Below, in pieces: positions 1-5,771 of a DNA stretch of 6,204 nt. How positions within the stretch are numbered: position 1 is the stretch's first letter; every line of letters begins with the position of its first letter. Both the position numbers and the translations under genes were made by a program. The notes under the pieces were generated by a model. The model saw only the letters and a list, made by a program, of their open reading frames with translations. It searched no databases and had not been told where the DNA came from. The stretch is taken from positions 1 to 6,204 of the forward strand of contig JAPPOW010000138.1 in the NCBI GenBank assembly GCA_028817775.1, read 5' to 3'. Origin of the DNA: Candidatus Melainabacteria bacterium (GTDB lineage: Bacteria; Cyanobacteriota; Vampirovibrionia; LMEP-6097).

Positions 1-2
1 AC

Positions 3-755
3 TTAAGTTCAAGTGGTTTTGCTACTGCAGATGAAATTACTGAGTTAAGTCAAGCAGAGTCAGCTTCCGTTCATTGGGGTGAAGATACTTTACGACCTGG
101 CGAACATTCAATGGAACTAGGATTTCTTAAAGATATAGTAGATACGATAAGTACCCTTCTTTTTGAAGACTCAGCAGTTGGTTTCCATGTATTTTCTGAT
201 AATCTTTTTGGTATTGATGTTCAAGAAGGAGAAAATGAAAGTCAGTTCTCATCTTCTGACGGTAGCTTTATGAATTGGTTAGAAGGGTTTACTGCTCGAC
301 CTGGTACAAGTGAAACTGGTGACAATGTTTTAGAGGAATTCTCTAACAAAGTTCTAGATTTACTAGAAAAACTAAAAGAATTATCCGAAGTAAAATGGAT
401 GAGTAAAAAATCATTTGCTTTTAATGGTTTGCCTAAGCTTGTTTTTCCTGAAGGTACACCTGCTTCAATTGCTAATTTTCATGAAGTTTTGGGTCAAGTT
501 TACGATTCAATGAAACCAGAAATAAATCAGATTTGCAGTGATACTAGGGATCAAGCTTCTGAATCATTTAACCAGCTAGTGAGTACTATTAGACAAGCTA
601 TGGATCAAGGTAATTCGTCGCTTCAGCAAGATTTAAAATGGCTTATTGAAGCAAGATTAGGGCTTGTCGAAAGAAGGTCAGGTCAAAGTGATCAATCTGA
701 TAGTGTAGAGCGAAATAGGTTATCAGAGATTCAAAATGCACTAGGCTTAAATTAA
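3..755 (+). CDS. Unrecognised protein, 3' part only (5' end outside window)
   Basis: I do not recognise this protein. The reading frame is open from base 3 with no stop before the left edge, so the visible 250 residues are the C-terminal part of a longer protein. The first in-frame ATG (111) has no convincing ribosome-binding site and lies inside the repeat described below, so it is probably an internal methionine. The visible part is acidic and Ser/Glu/Asp/Gln-rich, with no transmembrane segment, only one cysteine (in QICSD, near residue 178) and no catalytic motif I can name. Residues 25-53 and 92-121 share a Trp-x-Glu...Thr-x-Arg-Pro-Gly motif followed by a similar amphipathic helix. The second half (about residues 108-130 and 160-250) looks helical, with charged, heptad-like stretches. 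It ends at TAA 753-755 and converges on the Moco operon, so context gives no functional clue. That it is coding is well supported; its function is unknown. Confidence 0.72.
   Translation, partial: LSSSGFATADEITELSQAESASVHWGEDTLRPGEHSMELGFLKDIVDTISTLLFEDSAVGFHVFSDNLFGIDVQEGENESQFSSSDGSFMNWLEGFTARPGTSETGDNVLEEFSNKVLDLLEKLKELSEVKWMSKKSFAFNGLPKLVFPEGTPASIANFHEVLGQVYDSMKPEINQICSDTRDQASESFNQLVSTIRQAMDQGNSSLQQDLKWLIEARLGLVERRSGQSDQSDSVERNRLSEIQNALGLN
75..365 (+). repeat. Diverged internal protein repeat, two visible copies (75-161 and 276-365)
   Basis: Copy 1 starts at the Trp codon 75-77 and copy 2 at the Trp codon 276-278. Both read Trp-x-Glu, then Thr-x-Arg-Pro-Gly. Exactly seven residues after that Gly, both enter a 13-residue segment (FLKDIVDTISTLL and VLEEFSNKVLDLL) with matching hydrophobic and acidic positions. 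The period is 67-68 residues. At the DNA level the copies still share short blocks such as attgg, gaag and cgacctgg. Only two copies fall in the window; more could lie upstream. The match is short, so common ancestry of the two segments is likely but not certain. Confidence 0.45.
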
Positions 756-778
756 ATTCTATTCGAGTTGAGTTTGCT

Positions 779-1255
779 CTAGCTCATGTCATAACTTTTT
801 AAACATAGATGTTTGTGACAACAACCTTCGTCCGGATGTAACCATTCTGACTCACCATCTTCATAGAATTCTTTTTTCCAGATTGGTACATCTTGCTTGA
901 TTCTATCGATTAGTGTTCTCAGGGCAAGAAATCCTTCTGGTCTGTGTTTGCTTGAAACCGTTAAGTAGATACTTGATTCACCTACAGGCATTTCACCAAA
1001 ACGATGTACTGCCTGGATTTTCTTAATACCAGGGTCCATTGCAAAAATTTCCACAATAATTTTCTCGATTTCTTTTTTGGCCATTGGAGCATAAGCTTCA
1101 TAACTTAGTTTGGTGACTTTGTGACCGAAATTATGGTTGCGTACAGTACCAGAGAAGCTCAAAACAGCTCCGCATTCTGGATCTTCAGCACTTTTATTTA
1201 GCTCTTCTATATCAATCGAAGCTCTTGTTATATCTATAAAGTAGTTCTTGTTCAT
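779..1255 (-). CDS. moaE: Molybdopterin synthase catalytic (large) subunit MoaE
   Basis: MoaE is the large subunit of the cytoplasmic MoaD2-MoaE2 molybdopterin synthase, which transfers sulfur from the MoaD thiocarboxylate onto cyclic pyranopterin monophosphate to make the dithiolene of molybdopterin. The 158 residues match the family length (about 150). The family landmarks are present: GAVLSFSGTVRNHN at 29-42 with the conserved Arg39, the VHRFGEMPVGE segment at 83-93, SSKHR at 101-105, and KQDVPIWKKE at 120-129. Lys120 and Lys127 have the same seven-residue spacing as the two catalytic lysines of E. coli MoaE. The start follows the moaD stop by 2 bp and has a strong GGAGGT ribosome-binding site made by the last codons of moaD. 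An odd feature is the C-terminal tail Cys-Cys-His-Lys-His-Leu-Cys (145-151), rich in possible metal ligands. It is the last gene of the operon and its TAG stop lies 23 bp from the convergent plus-strand gene. Confidence 0.96.
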   Translation of the reverse strand: MNKNYFIDITRASIDIEELNKSAEDPECGAVLSFSGTVRNHNFGHKVTKLSYEAYAPMAKKEIEKIIVEIFAMDPGIKKIQAVHRFGEMPVGESSIYLTVSSKHRPEGFLALRTLIDRIKQDVPIWKKEFYEDGESEWLHPDEGCCHKHLCLKSYDMS

Positions 1256-1257
1256 AT

Positions 1258-1506
1258 TTAACCTCCCGAAACAGGTGGAATGAGAGCAATCTCCTCGTCA
1301 CCGGTTAATTCCTTATCTTCAAAGCAAAACTCTTCATTGACAGCAATTCTGGTGATCGCTTTAAGCTTCTCCAGGTCATTAAACTCAGCAAAAAAACTTT
1401 CAAGTAGTTCACTAGTTCTCAGAACTTGCTCTGATTTGAGTGACCATGAGCTTTGTCCAGCTCTATCTTTTAGTTGTGCAAATAGTTTAACTTTGTATTC
1501 TTTCAT
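1258..1506 (-). CDS. moaD: Molybdopterin synthase small (sulfur carrier) subunit MoaD
   Basis: This ubiquitin-fold sulfur carrier is adenylated on its C-terminal glycine by MoeB, converted to a thiocarboxylate, and inserts its tail into the MoaE active site. The protein begins KEYKVKLFAQLKDRAG, a typical MoaD first strand and FAQ-x-(K/R)-(E/D) turn. It ends with the family signature IPPVSGG, so the essential Gly-Gly tail is intact. I place the start at 1506 (82 residues; E. coli MoaD has 81). The only Shine-Dalgarno sequence, GGAG at 1514-1517, is 7 nt from this ATG but only 1 nt from the alternative ATG at 1512. The 1512 start would add Met-Lys and overlap the moeB stop as ATGA, so it cannot be fully excluded. 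The position between its activating enzyme (moeB) and its partner (moaE) fits. The sequence is too short to judge sulfur-carrier specificity alone, but context makes ThiS unlikely. Confidence 0.94.
   Translation of the reverse strand: MKEYKVKLFAQLKDRAGQSSWSLKSEQVLRTSELLESFFAEFNDLEKLKAITRIAVNEEFCFEDKELTGDEEIALIPPVSGG
1261..1266 (-). promoter_or_regulatory. Ribosome-binding site of moaE formed by the MoaD Gly-Gly codons
   Basis: On the minus strand, the last two sense codons of moaD, GGA and GGT, followed by TAA, read as a GGAGGT Shine-Dalgarno sequence 5 nt before the moaE ATG (1253-1255). The obligatory diglycine of MoaD thus also encodes the initiation signal of its partner subunit. This is read directly from the sequence; actual ribosome use is inferred. 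Confidence 0.85.
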
Positions 1507-1508
1507 CT

Positions 1509-2462
1509 TCATACTCCAATATATTTAGCAAGCTCAGCTTTGGCTTGCTCCATAGACTCAGCCTTGATCATTACTCTACCGTTATCAAAAACGCTCAGGT
1601 TTTCAAAAAATAAATGCTTGGCATCTCCTTTGACTGTTCCCAGTTTACTGAGCTTGCTTTTTAATTCAGGGAAATTAAGTTCTGCTTGGAAGAACTCATA
1701 GGCGCGCGAGCAGCGATAATGGATTTGTTGCAGTTCTTTTTTGCCGTCAAGATATTCATAATCTTCAGCACAAGCCTTGCAAGCCTTTCTTTGACTAGGT
1801 TTGATTTTATTGATGCTCATGTCTGCTAAATCAAAGTGTAATAATTTCTCATCTATATTTTTGCCTCTAAGGTAGTCGATTGCATACTCTGCTTGGATCG
1901 AAGCAATAATAGAAGTCAAAGGAGAGAGCACGCCACTGGTTTCACAAGTATCTAGGGCGATACCTTGATCTTCAAACAAACAAGCAAAGCAGGCTTTGCC
2001 AGGCTTATGCAAATAGACATTGCCATAGTCTTTAACTGCAGCTGAGTAGATCCATGGGATCTTGTGCTTTGAAGCAAAGTCATTGATTAAATAACGGGTA
2101 TAGAGGTTGTCACTACAATCAAGGATCAAGTCGTAGCCTTCAAGCAAGTCGATATTTTTATAATTCAGGTCAGTGACCACTCCCTCAACTTGAATCTCAG
2201 AATTGATATTGCTTAAGCGAGTAGCACCAATCTGGGCTTTGGCTTTGCCGACATCGTTTTCACCGTAGAGTAATTGCCGTTGTAGATTGCTTAATTCAAC
2301 TTTGTCTCGGTCTATGACTAATATTTGCCCAAGACCAGCTCTAGCCAAAAGCTGTGAGCTAACAGAGCCAAGAGCGCCCAGCCCAATGATTGCAACTTTG
2401 GCTTGCTCAAGCTTAGTTTGCCCCGCTTCACCGAGAATAAGTTCTTGTCTTGAGTATCTCAT
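1509..2462 (-). CDS. moeB: MoeB/ThiF-family adenylyltransferase (MoaD-activating), long form
   Basis: This E1-like enzyme adenylates the C-terminal glycine of MoaD with ATP. It opens with MRYSRQELI, as MoeB proteins do. With the start at 2462 (317 residues), the landmarks are: nucleotide-binding GLGALG at 27-32; DRDKVELSNLQRQ at 51-63, including the conserved Asp and Asn-x-x-Arg-Gln; DCSDN at 115-119; the conserved Cys173 in DTCETSG; and a zinc site made of Cys158-x2-Cys161 and Cys228-x2-Cys231. The usual E1 core is about 245 residues. Here about 70 more follow, ending DNGRVMIKAESMEQAKAELA then Lys-Tyr-Ile-Gly-Val. This resembles the C-terminal domain I recall in long ThiF/MoeB proteins of Bacillus, and it is not a rhodanese. 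The 2462 start gives an ATGA overlap with moeA and has GGGAG 5 nt upstream. The ATG at 2474 has no such site. ThiS as an additional substrate is possible, but no thiamine genes are present. Confidence 0.92.
   Translation of the reverse strand: MRYSRQELILGEAGQTKLEQAKVAIIGLGALGSVSSQLLARAGLGQILVIDRDKVELSNLQRQLLYGENDVGKAKAQIGATRLSNINSEIQVEGVVTDLNYKNIDLLEGYDLILDCSDNLYTRYLINDFASKHKIPWIYSAAVKDYGNVYLHKPGKACFACLFEDQGIALDTCETSGVLSPLTSIIASIQAEYAIDYLRGKNIDEKLLHFDLADMSINKIKPSQRKACKACAEDYEYLDGKKELQQIHYRCSRAYEFFQAELNFPELKSKLSKLGTVKGDAKHLFFENLSVFDNGRVMIKAESMEQAKAELAKYIGV
1514..1517 (-). promoter_or_regulatory. Ribosome-binding site deciding the moaD start
   Basis: GGAG on the minus strand lies 1 nt before the ATG at 1512 and 7 nt before the ATG at 1506. 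Only the latter spacing is workable, which favours the shorter MoaD. The site lies in the penultimate codons of moeB (Gly-Val, GGA GTA TGA). Confidence 0.65.
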
Positions 2463-3670
2463 AGTCTCTCCCATGGCATTAAAATTAACTCGACTTCATC
2501 ACCAGCCAATAGTTCTTGCTCAGGTTTCAATTCAAGAAATGCATTAGCTTCAGTGCAAGAGCTCATCATATGAGAGCCTTGATGCTTGATTAATTCAAGT
2601 TCTTGGTTTTGCTTTTGGTAATGAACCCTGATGAAATTAGTTCTATTGCCCTTGTTTTTGATATCAGCTTTGACTTTGGCTTTGACTTTGTTTTGCTTAG
2701 AGGGGTAAGCCTGAGCTTTGAGTAGTAATGGCTGGATATAATGACTGAAACAAAACAAGGCAGAGACTGGATTGCCAGGAAGTCCAAAGACAAGCTTCTT
2801 AGCCTTACGCGCAAAGAATAAAGGCTTGCCAGGTTTTTGTTTGATCTTCCAAAACAATTGTTCAAAATCCAGTGCTGCTGTTGCCGCTTTGACAAAATCC
2901 TTAGTGCCGACAGAGACACCTCCTGAGAAGATTATGCAATCAGCAGCTTGGCAAGCTGACTCCAGTGCAGCGATGGTTGAATCTAGCCTGTCTTCAACCC
3001 TGGTCATAGAAATCAGCTCAGCCTTGGCTAGTTTAACCATGCCCTCAAGCATAATGCCATTGGATTCACGGATTTCATAGTCTCCAATTTCCTGGTCATC
3101 ATAAGCTCTGAGTTCTGAGCCCGTGAGTATGATTGCAAGTTTAGGTTTTTTGTAGACCAGCAGTTCAGTTTGTCCAAAAGAAGCAAGCATAGCCAGGTGC
3201 GAAGGATTGATTTCGACTCCTGACTTGATAATTAAATCACCGCTTTGGATTTCTTCACCCTTGAAGCGTACATGTTCACTAATTTTCTTTGGTTCTACGA
3301 CTATTTTGATTTTGCCCTCTTGGAGTTCAAGGTTTTCAATCGGTACAACGGTGTCAGTACCTTCTGGCAAAGCTGCTCCAGTACTTATTCTTACTGCCTG
3401 CCCAGCTTGGACTCTATTGTGGTAGGGATGTCCAGCGTGACTCTCACCAATAATATCAAGCTCGGTTTGCCCGTTCCAAACTATACAGAAGCCGTCCATA
3501 GCACTATTGGTGTAGCGCGGTAGTGCTTCTGGCGCTCTGAGATCTTCAGCTAGTACTCTGCCTAAAGCTTCACTGAGTTTAATAGTTTCAGTATCAAGCT
3601 CAAGTGGATTATCGCTGATAATCTTTTGAGCTTCAGTGATTTCAATTAGTTCTTTGCTTAGGGTCGCCAT
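2459..3670 (-). CDS. moeA: Molybdopterin molybdenumtransferase MoeA
   Basis: MoeA inserts molybdenum (from molybdate) into adenylated molybdopterin and hydrolyses the adenylate. The 403 residues match the family (E. coli 411). Landmarks in order: LPRYTNSAMDG at 50-60 with Asp59; AVRISTGAALPEGTD at 92-106; GEEIQSGD at 138-145; the MoCF_biosynth/MogA-like domain from about 176, with TGSEL at 183-187, IRESNG at 200-205, SGGVSVGTKD at 249-258, KPGKPLFF at 279-286 and GLPGNPVSA at 296-304; then a C-terminal beta domain to Leu403. The usual TGDEL reads TGSEL (Ser185) and the usual Phe-Asp-Asn-Ser reads Tyr-Thr-Asn-Ser, but Asp59, Glu186, Asp258, Lys279 and Lys283 positions expected in the active site are filled or nearly so. 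The start shares one base with the moaCB stop (TAATG). AAGGAG lies 14 nt upstream, too far to be ideal, so translational coupling probably matters. A small Lys-Val-Lys-Ala duplication sits near residue 330. Confidence 0.96.
   Translation of the reverse strand: MATLSKELIEITEAQKIISDNPLELDTETIKLSEALGRVLAEDLRAPEALPRYTNSAMDGFCIVWNGQTELDIIGESHAGHPYHNRVQAGQAVRISTGAALPEGTDTVVPIENLELQEGKIKIVVEPKKISEHVRFKGEEIQSGDLIIKSGVEINPSHLAMLASFGQTELLVYKKPKLAIILTGSELRAYDDQEIGDYEIRESNGIMLEGMVKLAKAELISMTRVEDRLDSTIAALESACQAADCIIFSGGVSVGTKDFVKAATAALDFEQLFWKIKQKPGKPLFFARKAKKLVFGLPGNPVSALFCFSHYIQPLLLKAQAYPSKQNKVKAKVKADIKNKGNRTNFIRVHYQKQNQELELIKHQGSHMMSSCTEANAFLELKPEQELLAGDEVELILMPWERL
2468..2472 (-). promoter_or_regulatory. 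Ribosome-binding site deciding the moeB start
   Basis: GGGAG on the minus strand lies 5 nt before the ATG at 2460-2462, within the Trp-Glu-Arg codons at the end of moeA. The ATG at 2474 lies upstream of this site and has no purine-rich motif of its own, so the shorter MoeB is preferred. Confidence 0.7.
2667..2690 (-). repeat. Perfect 12-bp tandem duplication inside moeA
   Basis: The 12-mer gctttgactttg (plus strand) occurs twice in direct succession, at 2667-2678 and 2679-2690, without mismatch. It encodes Lys-Val-Lys-Ala twice (MoeA residues 328-335). This lies in a Lys-rich stretch just after GLPGNPVSA and the following helix, where the C-terminal domain begins. The repeat keeps the frame, so it should be tolerated; it looks like a small replication-slippage duplication. 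Confidence 0.7.
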
Positions 3671-4623
3671 TACACTTTGCTGAGCTCCTTTTCAAGTTTG
3701 GCTTTGCCGTGATGGTCATGCCCTCCTCCCCAAATCATTGGGAAGGCATGAGTTAAACCAGGGAAGATTGCTTGCATGCTTTCTTTGGCGCCACGAGAGC
3801 TGCCAGGCAGAGTAATGATGATGCTTTGATTTTTTAAGCCAGCGATTTCACGTGAGAGCATAGCGTATGGAGTGCGGTCCTTACCGTGCCTGCGAATAGC
3901 TTCGGTAATCCCAGGGATTTCTTTATCCAGCAGCGGTTTGATAGCTTCGGGAGTGAAATCCTTTGGTCCAAGCCCAGTACCACCAGTGCTGATGATCAAA
4001 TCATACCCGCGAGCTTCTAGCTCTAAGACTTTGCTTTGAATCTGTTCTATATCATCGGGAATGATTTCATAAGCTTGAATATCTACCAAGGCTTCGTGCT
4101 CTAAGAACTCCTTGATCACTAGTCCTGATTTGTCCTTGCGAGTGCCCGCAAAAGTAGAATCTGAAATTACGATGATTGCAGCTTTGAGTTTACGTTCATA
4201 ATTGTCTTTGAAGTCAGTCTTGCCGCCCTTTTTGCTGCTGAGTTTGAGCTCTTTGATTGTTAAATTTTCATCGACAGGTTTGAGTGTGTCATAAAGATTA
4301 ATTAGAGCTCCATAAGCAGCGTTCATTGCTTCCATCTCAACCCCGGTCTTGGCTATTGCATGTAACTCTGCTCTAACTAAAATATAATTGTCGCCAATTT
4401 CATAGCTAATATTGCAGTAATCAATTGGGATTGGGTGACAGAGGACAATGGTTTCTGGAGTTTTCTTTGCTGCTGCTATAGCACCAGCTCTTGCAATCTC
4501 AAGCACATTACCCTTGGGGACTGTGCCAGCTTTGACCATCTCTATGGTTTGAGGACTAGTTTCGATTCTACCCTCTGCTATTGCTTTTCGTAGTGTGTTG
4601 AATTTGTGATCAATATTTATCAT
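3670..4623 (-). CDS. moaCB: Bifunctional MoaC-MoaB fusion (cPMP synthase plus MoaB/MogA-like molybdopterin adenylyltransferase)
   Basis: This 317-residue protein joins two Moco enzymes. Residues 1-136 are MoaC, which turns 3',8-cyclo-dihydro-GTP into cyclic pyranopterin monophosphate. They contain VPKGNVLEIAR at 35-45, LCHPIPI at 61-67 with the conserved His63, KTGVEMEAM at 92-100, YDTLK at 111-115 with the Asp112/Lys115 pair matching E. coli Asp128/Lys131, and KKGGKTDF at 131-138. Residues 145-317 are a MoaB/MogA domain, which adenylates molybdopterin: ISTGGTGLGPKDFTPEA at 211-227, DRTPYAMLSREIAG at 249-262 and LPGSSRGAKES at 272-282. The N-terminus is short: MINIDHKFNTLRKA aligns with the usual MVDVSDK..T.R.A segment, and the preceding His-x-Asp leader of stand-alone MoaC is absent. 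A TAA codon immediately before the ATG rules out an upstream start. The start overlaps the permease stop as ATGA, with an imperfect GGCGG 7 nt upstream. Such fusions are known in other bacteria. Confidence 0.96.
   Translation of the reverse strand: MINIDHKFNTLRKAIAEGRIETSPQTIEMVKAGTVPKGNVLEIARAGAIAAAKKTPETIVLCHPIPIDYCNISYEIGDNYILVRAELHAIAKTGVEMEAMNAAYGALINLYDTLKPVDENLTIKELKLSSKKGGKTDFKDNYERKLKAAIIVISDSTFAGTRKDKSGLVIKEFLEHEALVDIQAYEIIPDDIEQIQSKVLELEARGYDLIISTGGTGLGPKDFTPEAIKPLLDKEIPGITEAIRRHGKDRTPYAMLSREIAGLKNQSIIITLPGSSRGAKESMQAIFPGLTHAFPMIWGGGHDHHGKAKLEKELSKV
3685..3690 (-). promoter_or_regulatory. Distant Shine-Dalgarno-like site before moeA
   Basis: AAGGAG on the minus strand, inside the last codons of moaCB, ends 14 nt before the moeA ATG (3668-3670). 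This is longer than the usual 5-9 nt. No better site is nearer and no alternative in-frame start is evident, so moeA probably relies on reinitiation at the TAATG junction, perhaps helped by this site. Confidence 0.4.
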
Positions 4624-5771
4624 TTAATTACCGCCTTTTGAAATTTTAAAAACTTTTCTAGTACAAAGCCTGCAAGTATTGCAAGAAATAAATTGTGAGA
4701 AACAAAGGAAATCAACGCAACTATAATGGCGATGATAAATTCAGTCTTGGATTCAAGCTTGGATGCAAAAGCCAGCATTTGCCAGGCTGCCATTAATAGT
4801 AAAGCCGCTAGAACCGGTATTGGAATCTGAAATAAAACATTGCGAGTGCTGGGATTTAGTGACAGCAAAATTAAAGCTATACCTAGGGTAATGGTTGAGG
4901 CTCCAGTTCTTGCTCCCATCTTATGATGAGCAACTATACCACCAGCTCCATGGCAGACAGGAAAACCACCAAAGAGACCCAGGAAAATATTAGATATGCC
5001 AATAGAATTGGAGAGGTTCTCCGCTTCAAGTTTTTTACTTTTGTTTGGATAAAGTTCTTGGGCGCTATCAGCAGCTGCATAAACTGCATTGCCAAGTGTC
5101 AATGGTAATTGAGGCAAGATCAAGAGAGGCAAGGCTTGCCATAGAATAGAAGGCTCTGGTTTGACTAAACTAAAATCAAGTGGCTGAACCAAGTCTACTG
5201 CAAAGCTGATGCCAGCGAATTTCACCAATAAGATACTGCTAACTACAAGCCAAAATGCAATAGCTAGTTTTGTAAATCTCTGGCTGAGATAAACAATTAC
5301 TAGAATTATTGCAGCAAGCAGGAGGTTTAATTTGAAATTTGCTTCAGTACTAAAAACAAATAAGCCCTTGTCTATTAGAAGCCCAAAAGCTTTACTGGCA
5401 AGGATTAAACCAATACCAATTTGCACCCCTCTAATCAAAGCAAGAGAGAAAATTTGTTTTAGTTTTGTAATTAGACCTGTTGCAGTCAAAACTAGCATTA
5501 ATAGACCATAGAAAAAAGCTGTGCTGGCAAGAAAAGCTTGGTCAAAACCACTAGCTATAGCTATTATAGCCATTGCTTTGAGTGGTTGTACTGAAACTGG
5601 AATCTTGAAATAAAGTCCTGTAGCAATATAAACAATGCCCCATAGAATAAATAATTTGCTTGCAGAGAAGCCATTGAAAACAAAGAGTGCAAAAGCCAAA
5701 GGCAGTAAGATGCCTAAATCAGCAACGGCGCCAGAGAGTTCAGATAGTAATAGTTCTAGTTTTGACTTCAT
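4620..5771 (-). CDS. MOT1-type (SulP-related) molybdate/sulfate permease
   Basis: This 383-residue inner-membrane protein is hydrophobic almost throughout, with roughly 10-12 membrane-spanning segments and no signal peptide. It carries the MOT1/SulP-related landmarks: ELSGAVADLG at 11-20, IPVSVQPLKAMA at 57-68 (the Pro-Val-Gln-Pro-Lys-Ala motif), PQLPLTLGNAV at 220-230 and PVCHGAGG at 271-278 followed by GARTG at 286-290. These match the family of plant and fungal high-affinity molybdate transporters and bacterial proteins annotated as putative sulfate/molybdate transporters. It lacks a C-terminal STAS domain, unlike classical SulP sulfate transporters. Its place between moaA and moaCB argues for molybdate as substrate; sulfate or tungstate cannot be excluded from sequence. 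The start abuts the moaA stop (TAAATG), with AGGTGG just upstream inside the moaA Gly-Gly codons, and the gene overlaps moaCB by 4 bp. The family call is firm; substrate is inferred from context. Confidence 0.9.
   Translation of the reverse strand: MKSKLELLLSELSGAVADLGILLPLAFALFVFNGFSASKLFILWGIVYIATGLYFKIPVSVQPLKAMAIIAIASGFDQAFLASTAFFYGLLMLVLTATGLITKLKQIFSLALIRGVQIGIGLILASKAFGLLIDKGLFVFSTEANFKLNLLLAAIILVIVYLSQRFTKLAIAFWLVVSSILLVKFAGISFAVDLVQPLDFSLVKPEPSILWQALPLLILPQLPLTLGNAVYAAADSAQELYPNKSKKLEAENLSNSIGISNIFLGLFGGFPVCHGAGGIVAHHKMGARTGASTITLGIALILLSLNPSTRNVLFQIPIPVLAALLLMAAWQMLAFASKLESKTEFIIAIIVALISFVSHNLFLAILAGFVLEKFLKFQKAVIK

Noticed and set aside
111..113. ATG as start of a 214-residue plus-strand gene
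   Set aside because: The frame is open back to base 3 and the Trp-x-Glu...Arg-Pro-Gly repeat begins upstream of this ATG (from base 75). No convincing ribosome-binding site precedes it, so the gene most likely starts outside the window.
801..814. Palindrome aaacat-ag-atgttt near the end of moaE as a terminator
   Set aside because: The stem is short and AT-rich with a 2-nt loop, lies inside the moaE coding region and is not followed by a T-run on either strand in the right place. The flanking tgtca/tgaca pair (787-791 and 816-820) leaves a very uneven internal loop.
1280..1528. Plus-strand open frame opposite moaD
   Set aside because: It is Ser/Leu-rich antisense of a clear moaD, with no supporting start signal.
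2472..2474. ATG at 2474 as the moeB start
   Set aside because: It lacks a ribosome-binding site, adds four non-conserved residues before the typical MRYSRQ, and overlaps the Shine-Dalgarno that serves the ATG at 2462.
2590..2919. Minus-strand open frame overlapping moeA in another frame
   Set aside because: It is frame-shifted inside moeA, contains no recognisable motif and starts without a ribosome-binding site.
2772..3523. Open frames on the plus strand opposite moeA
   Set aside because: They are antisense shadows: composition is low-complexity Ser/Leu-rich, there is no ribosome-binding site or family motif, and moeA on the other strand has all its conserved motifs across the same bases.
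4923..5108. Short plus-strand open frame opposite the permease gene
   Set aside because: It lies entirely antisense to the conserved PVCHGAGG and PQLPLTLGNAV region of the permease, with no motif of its own.
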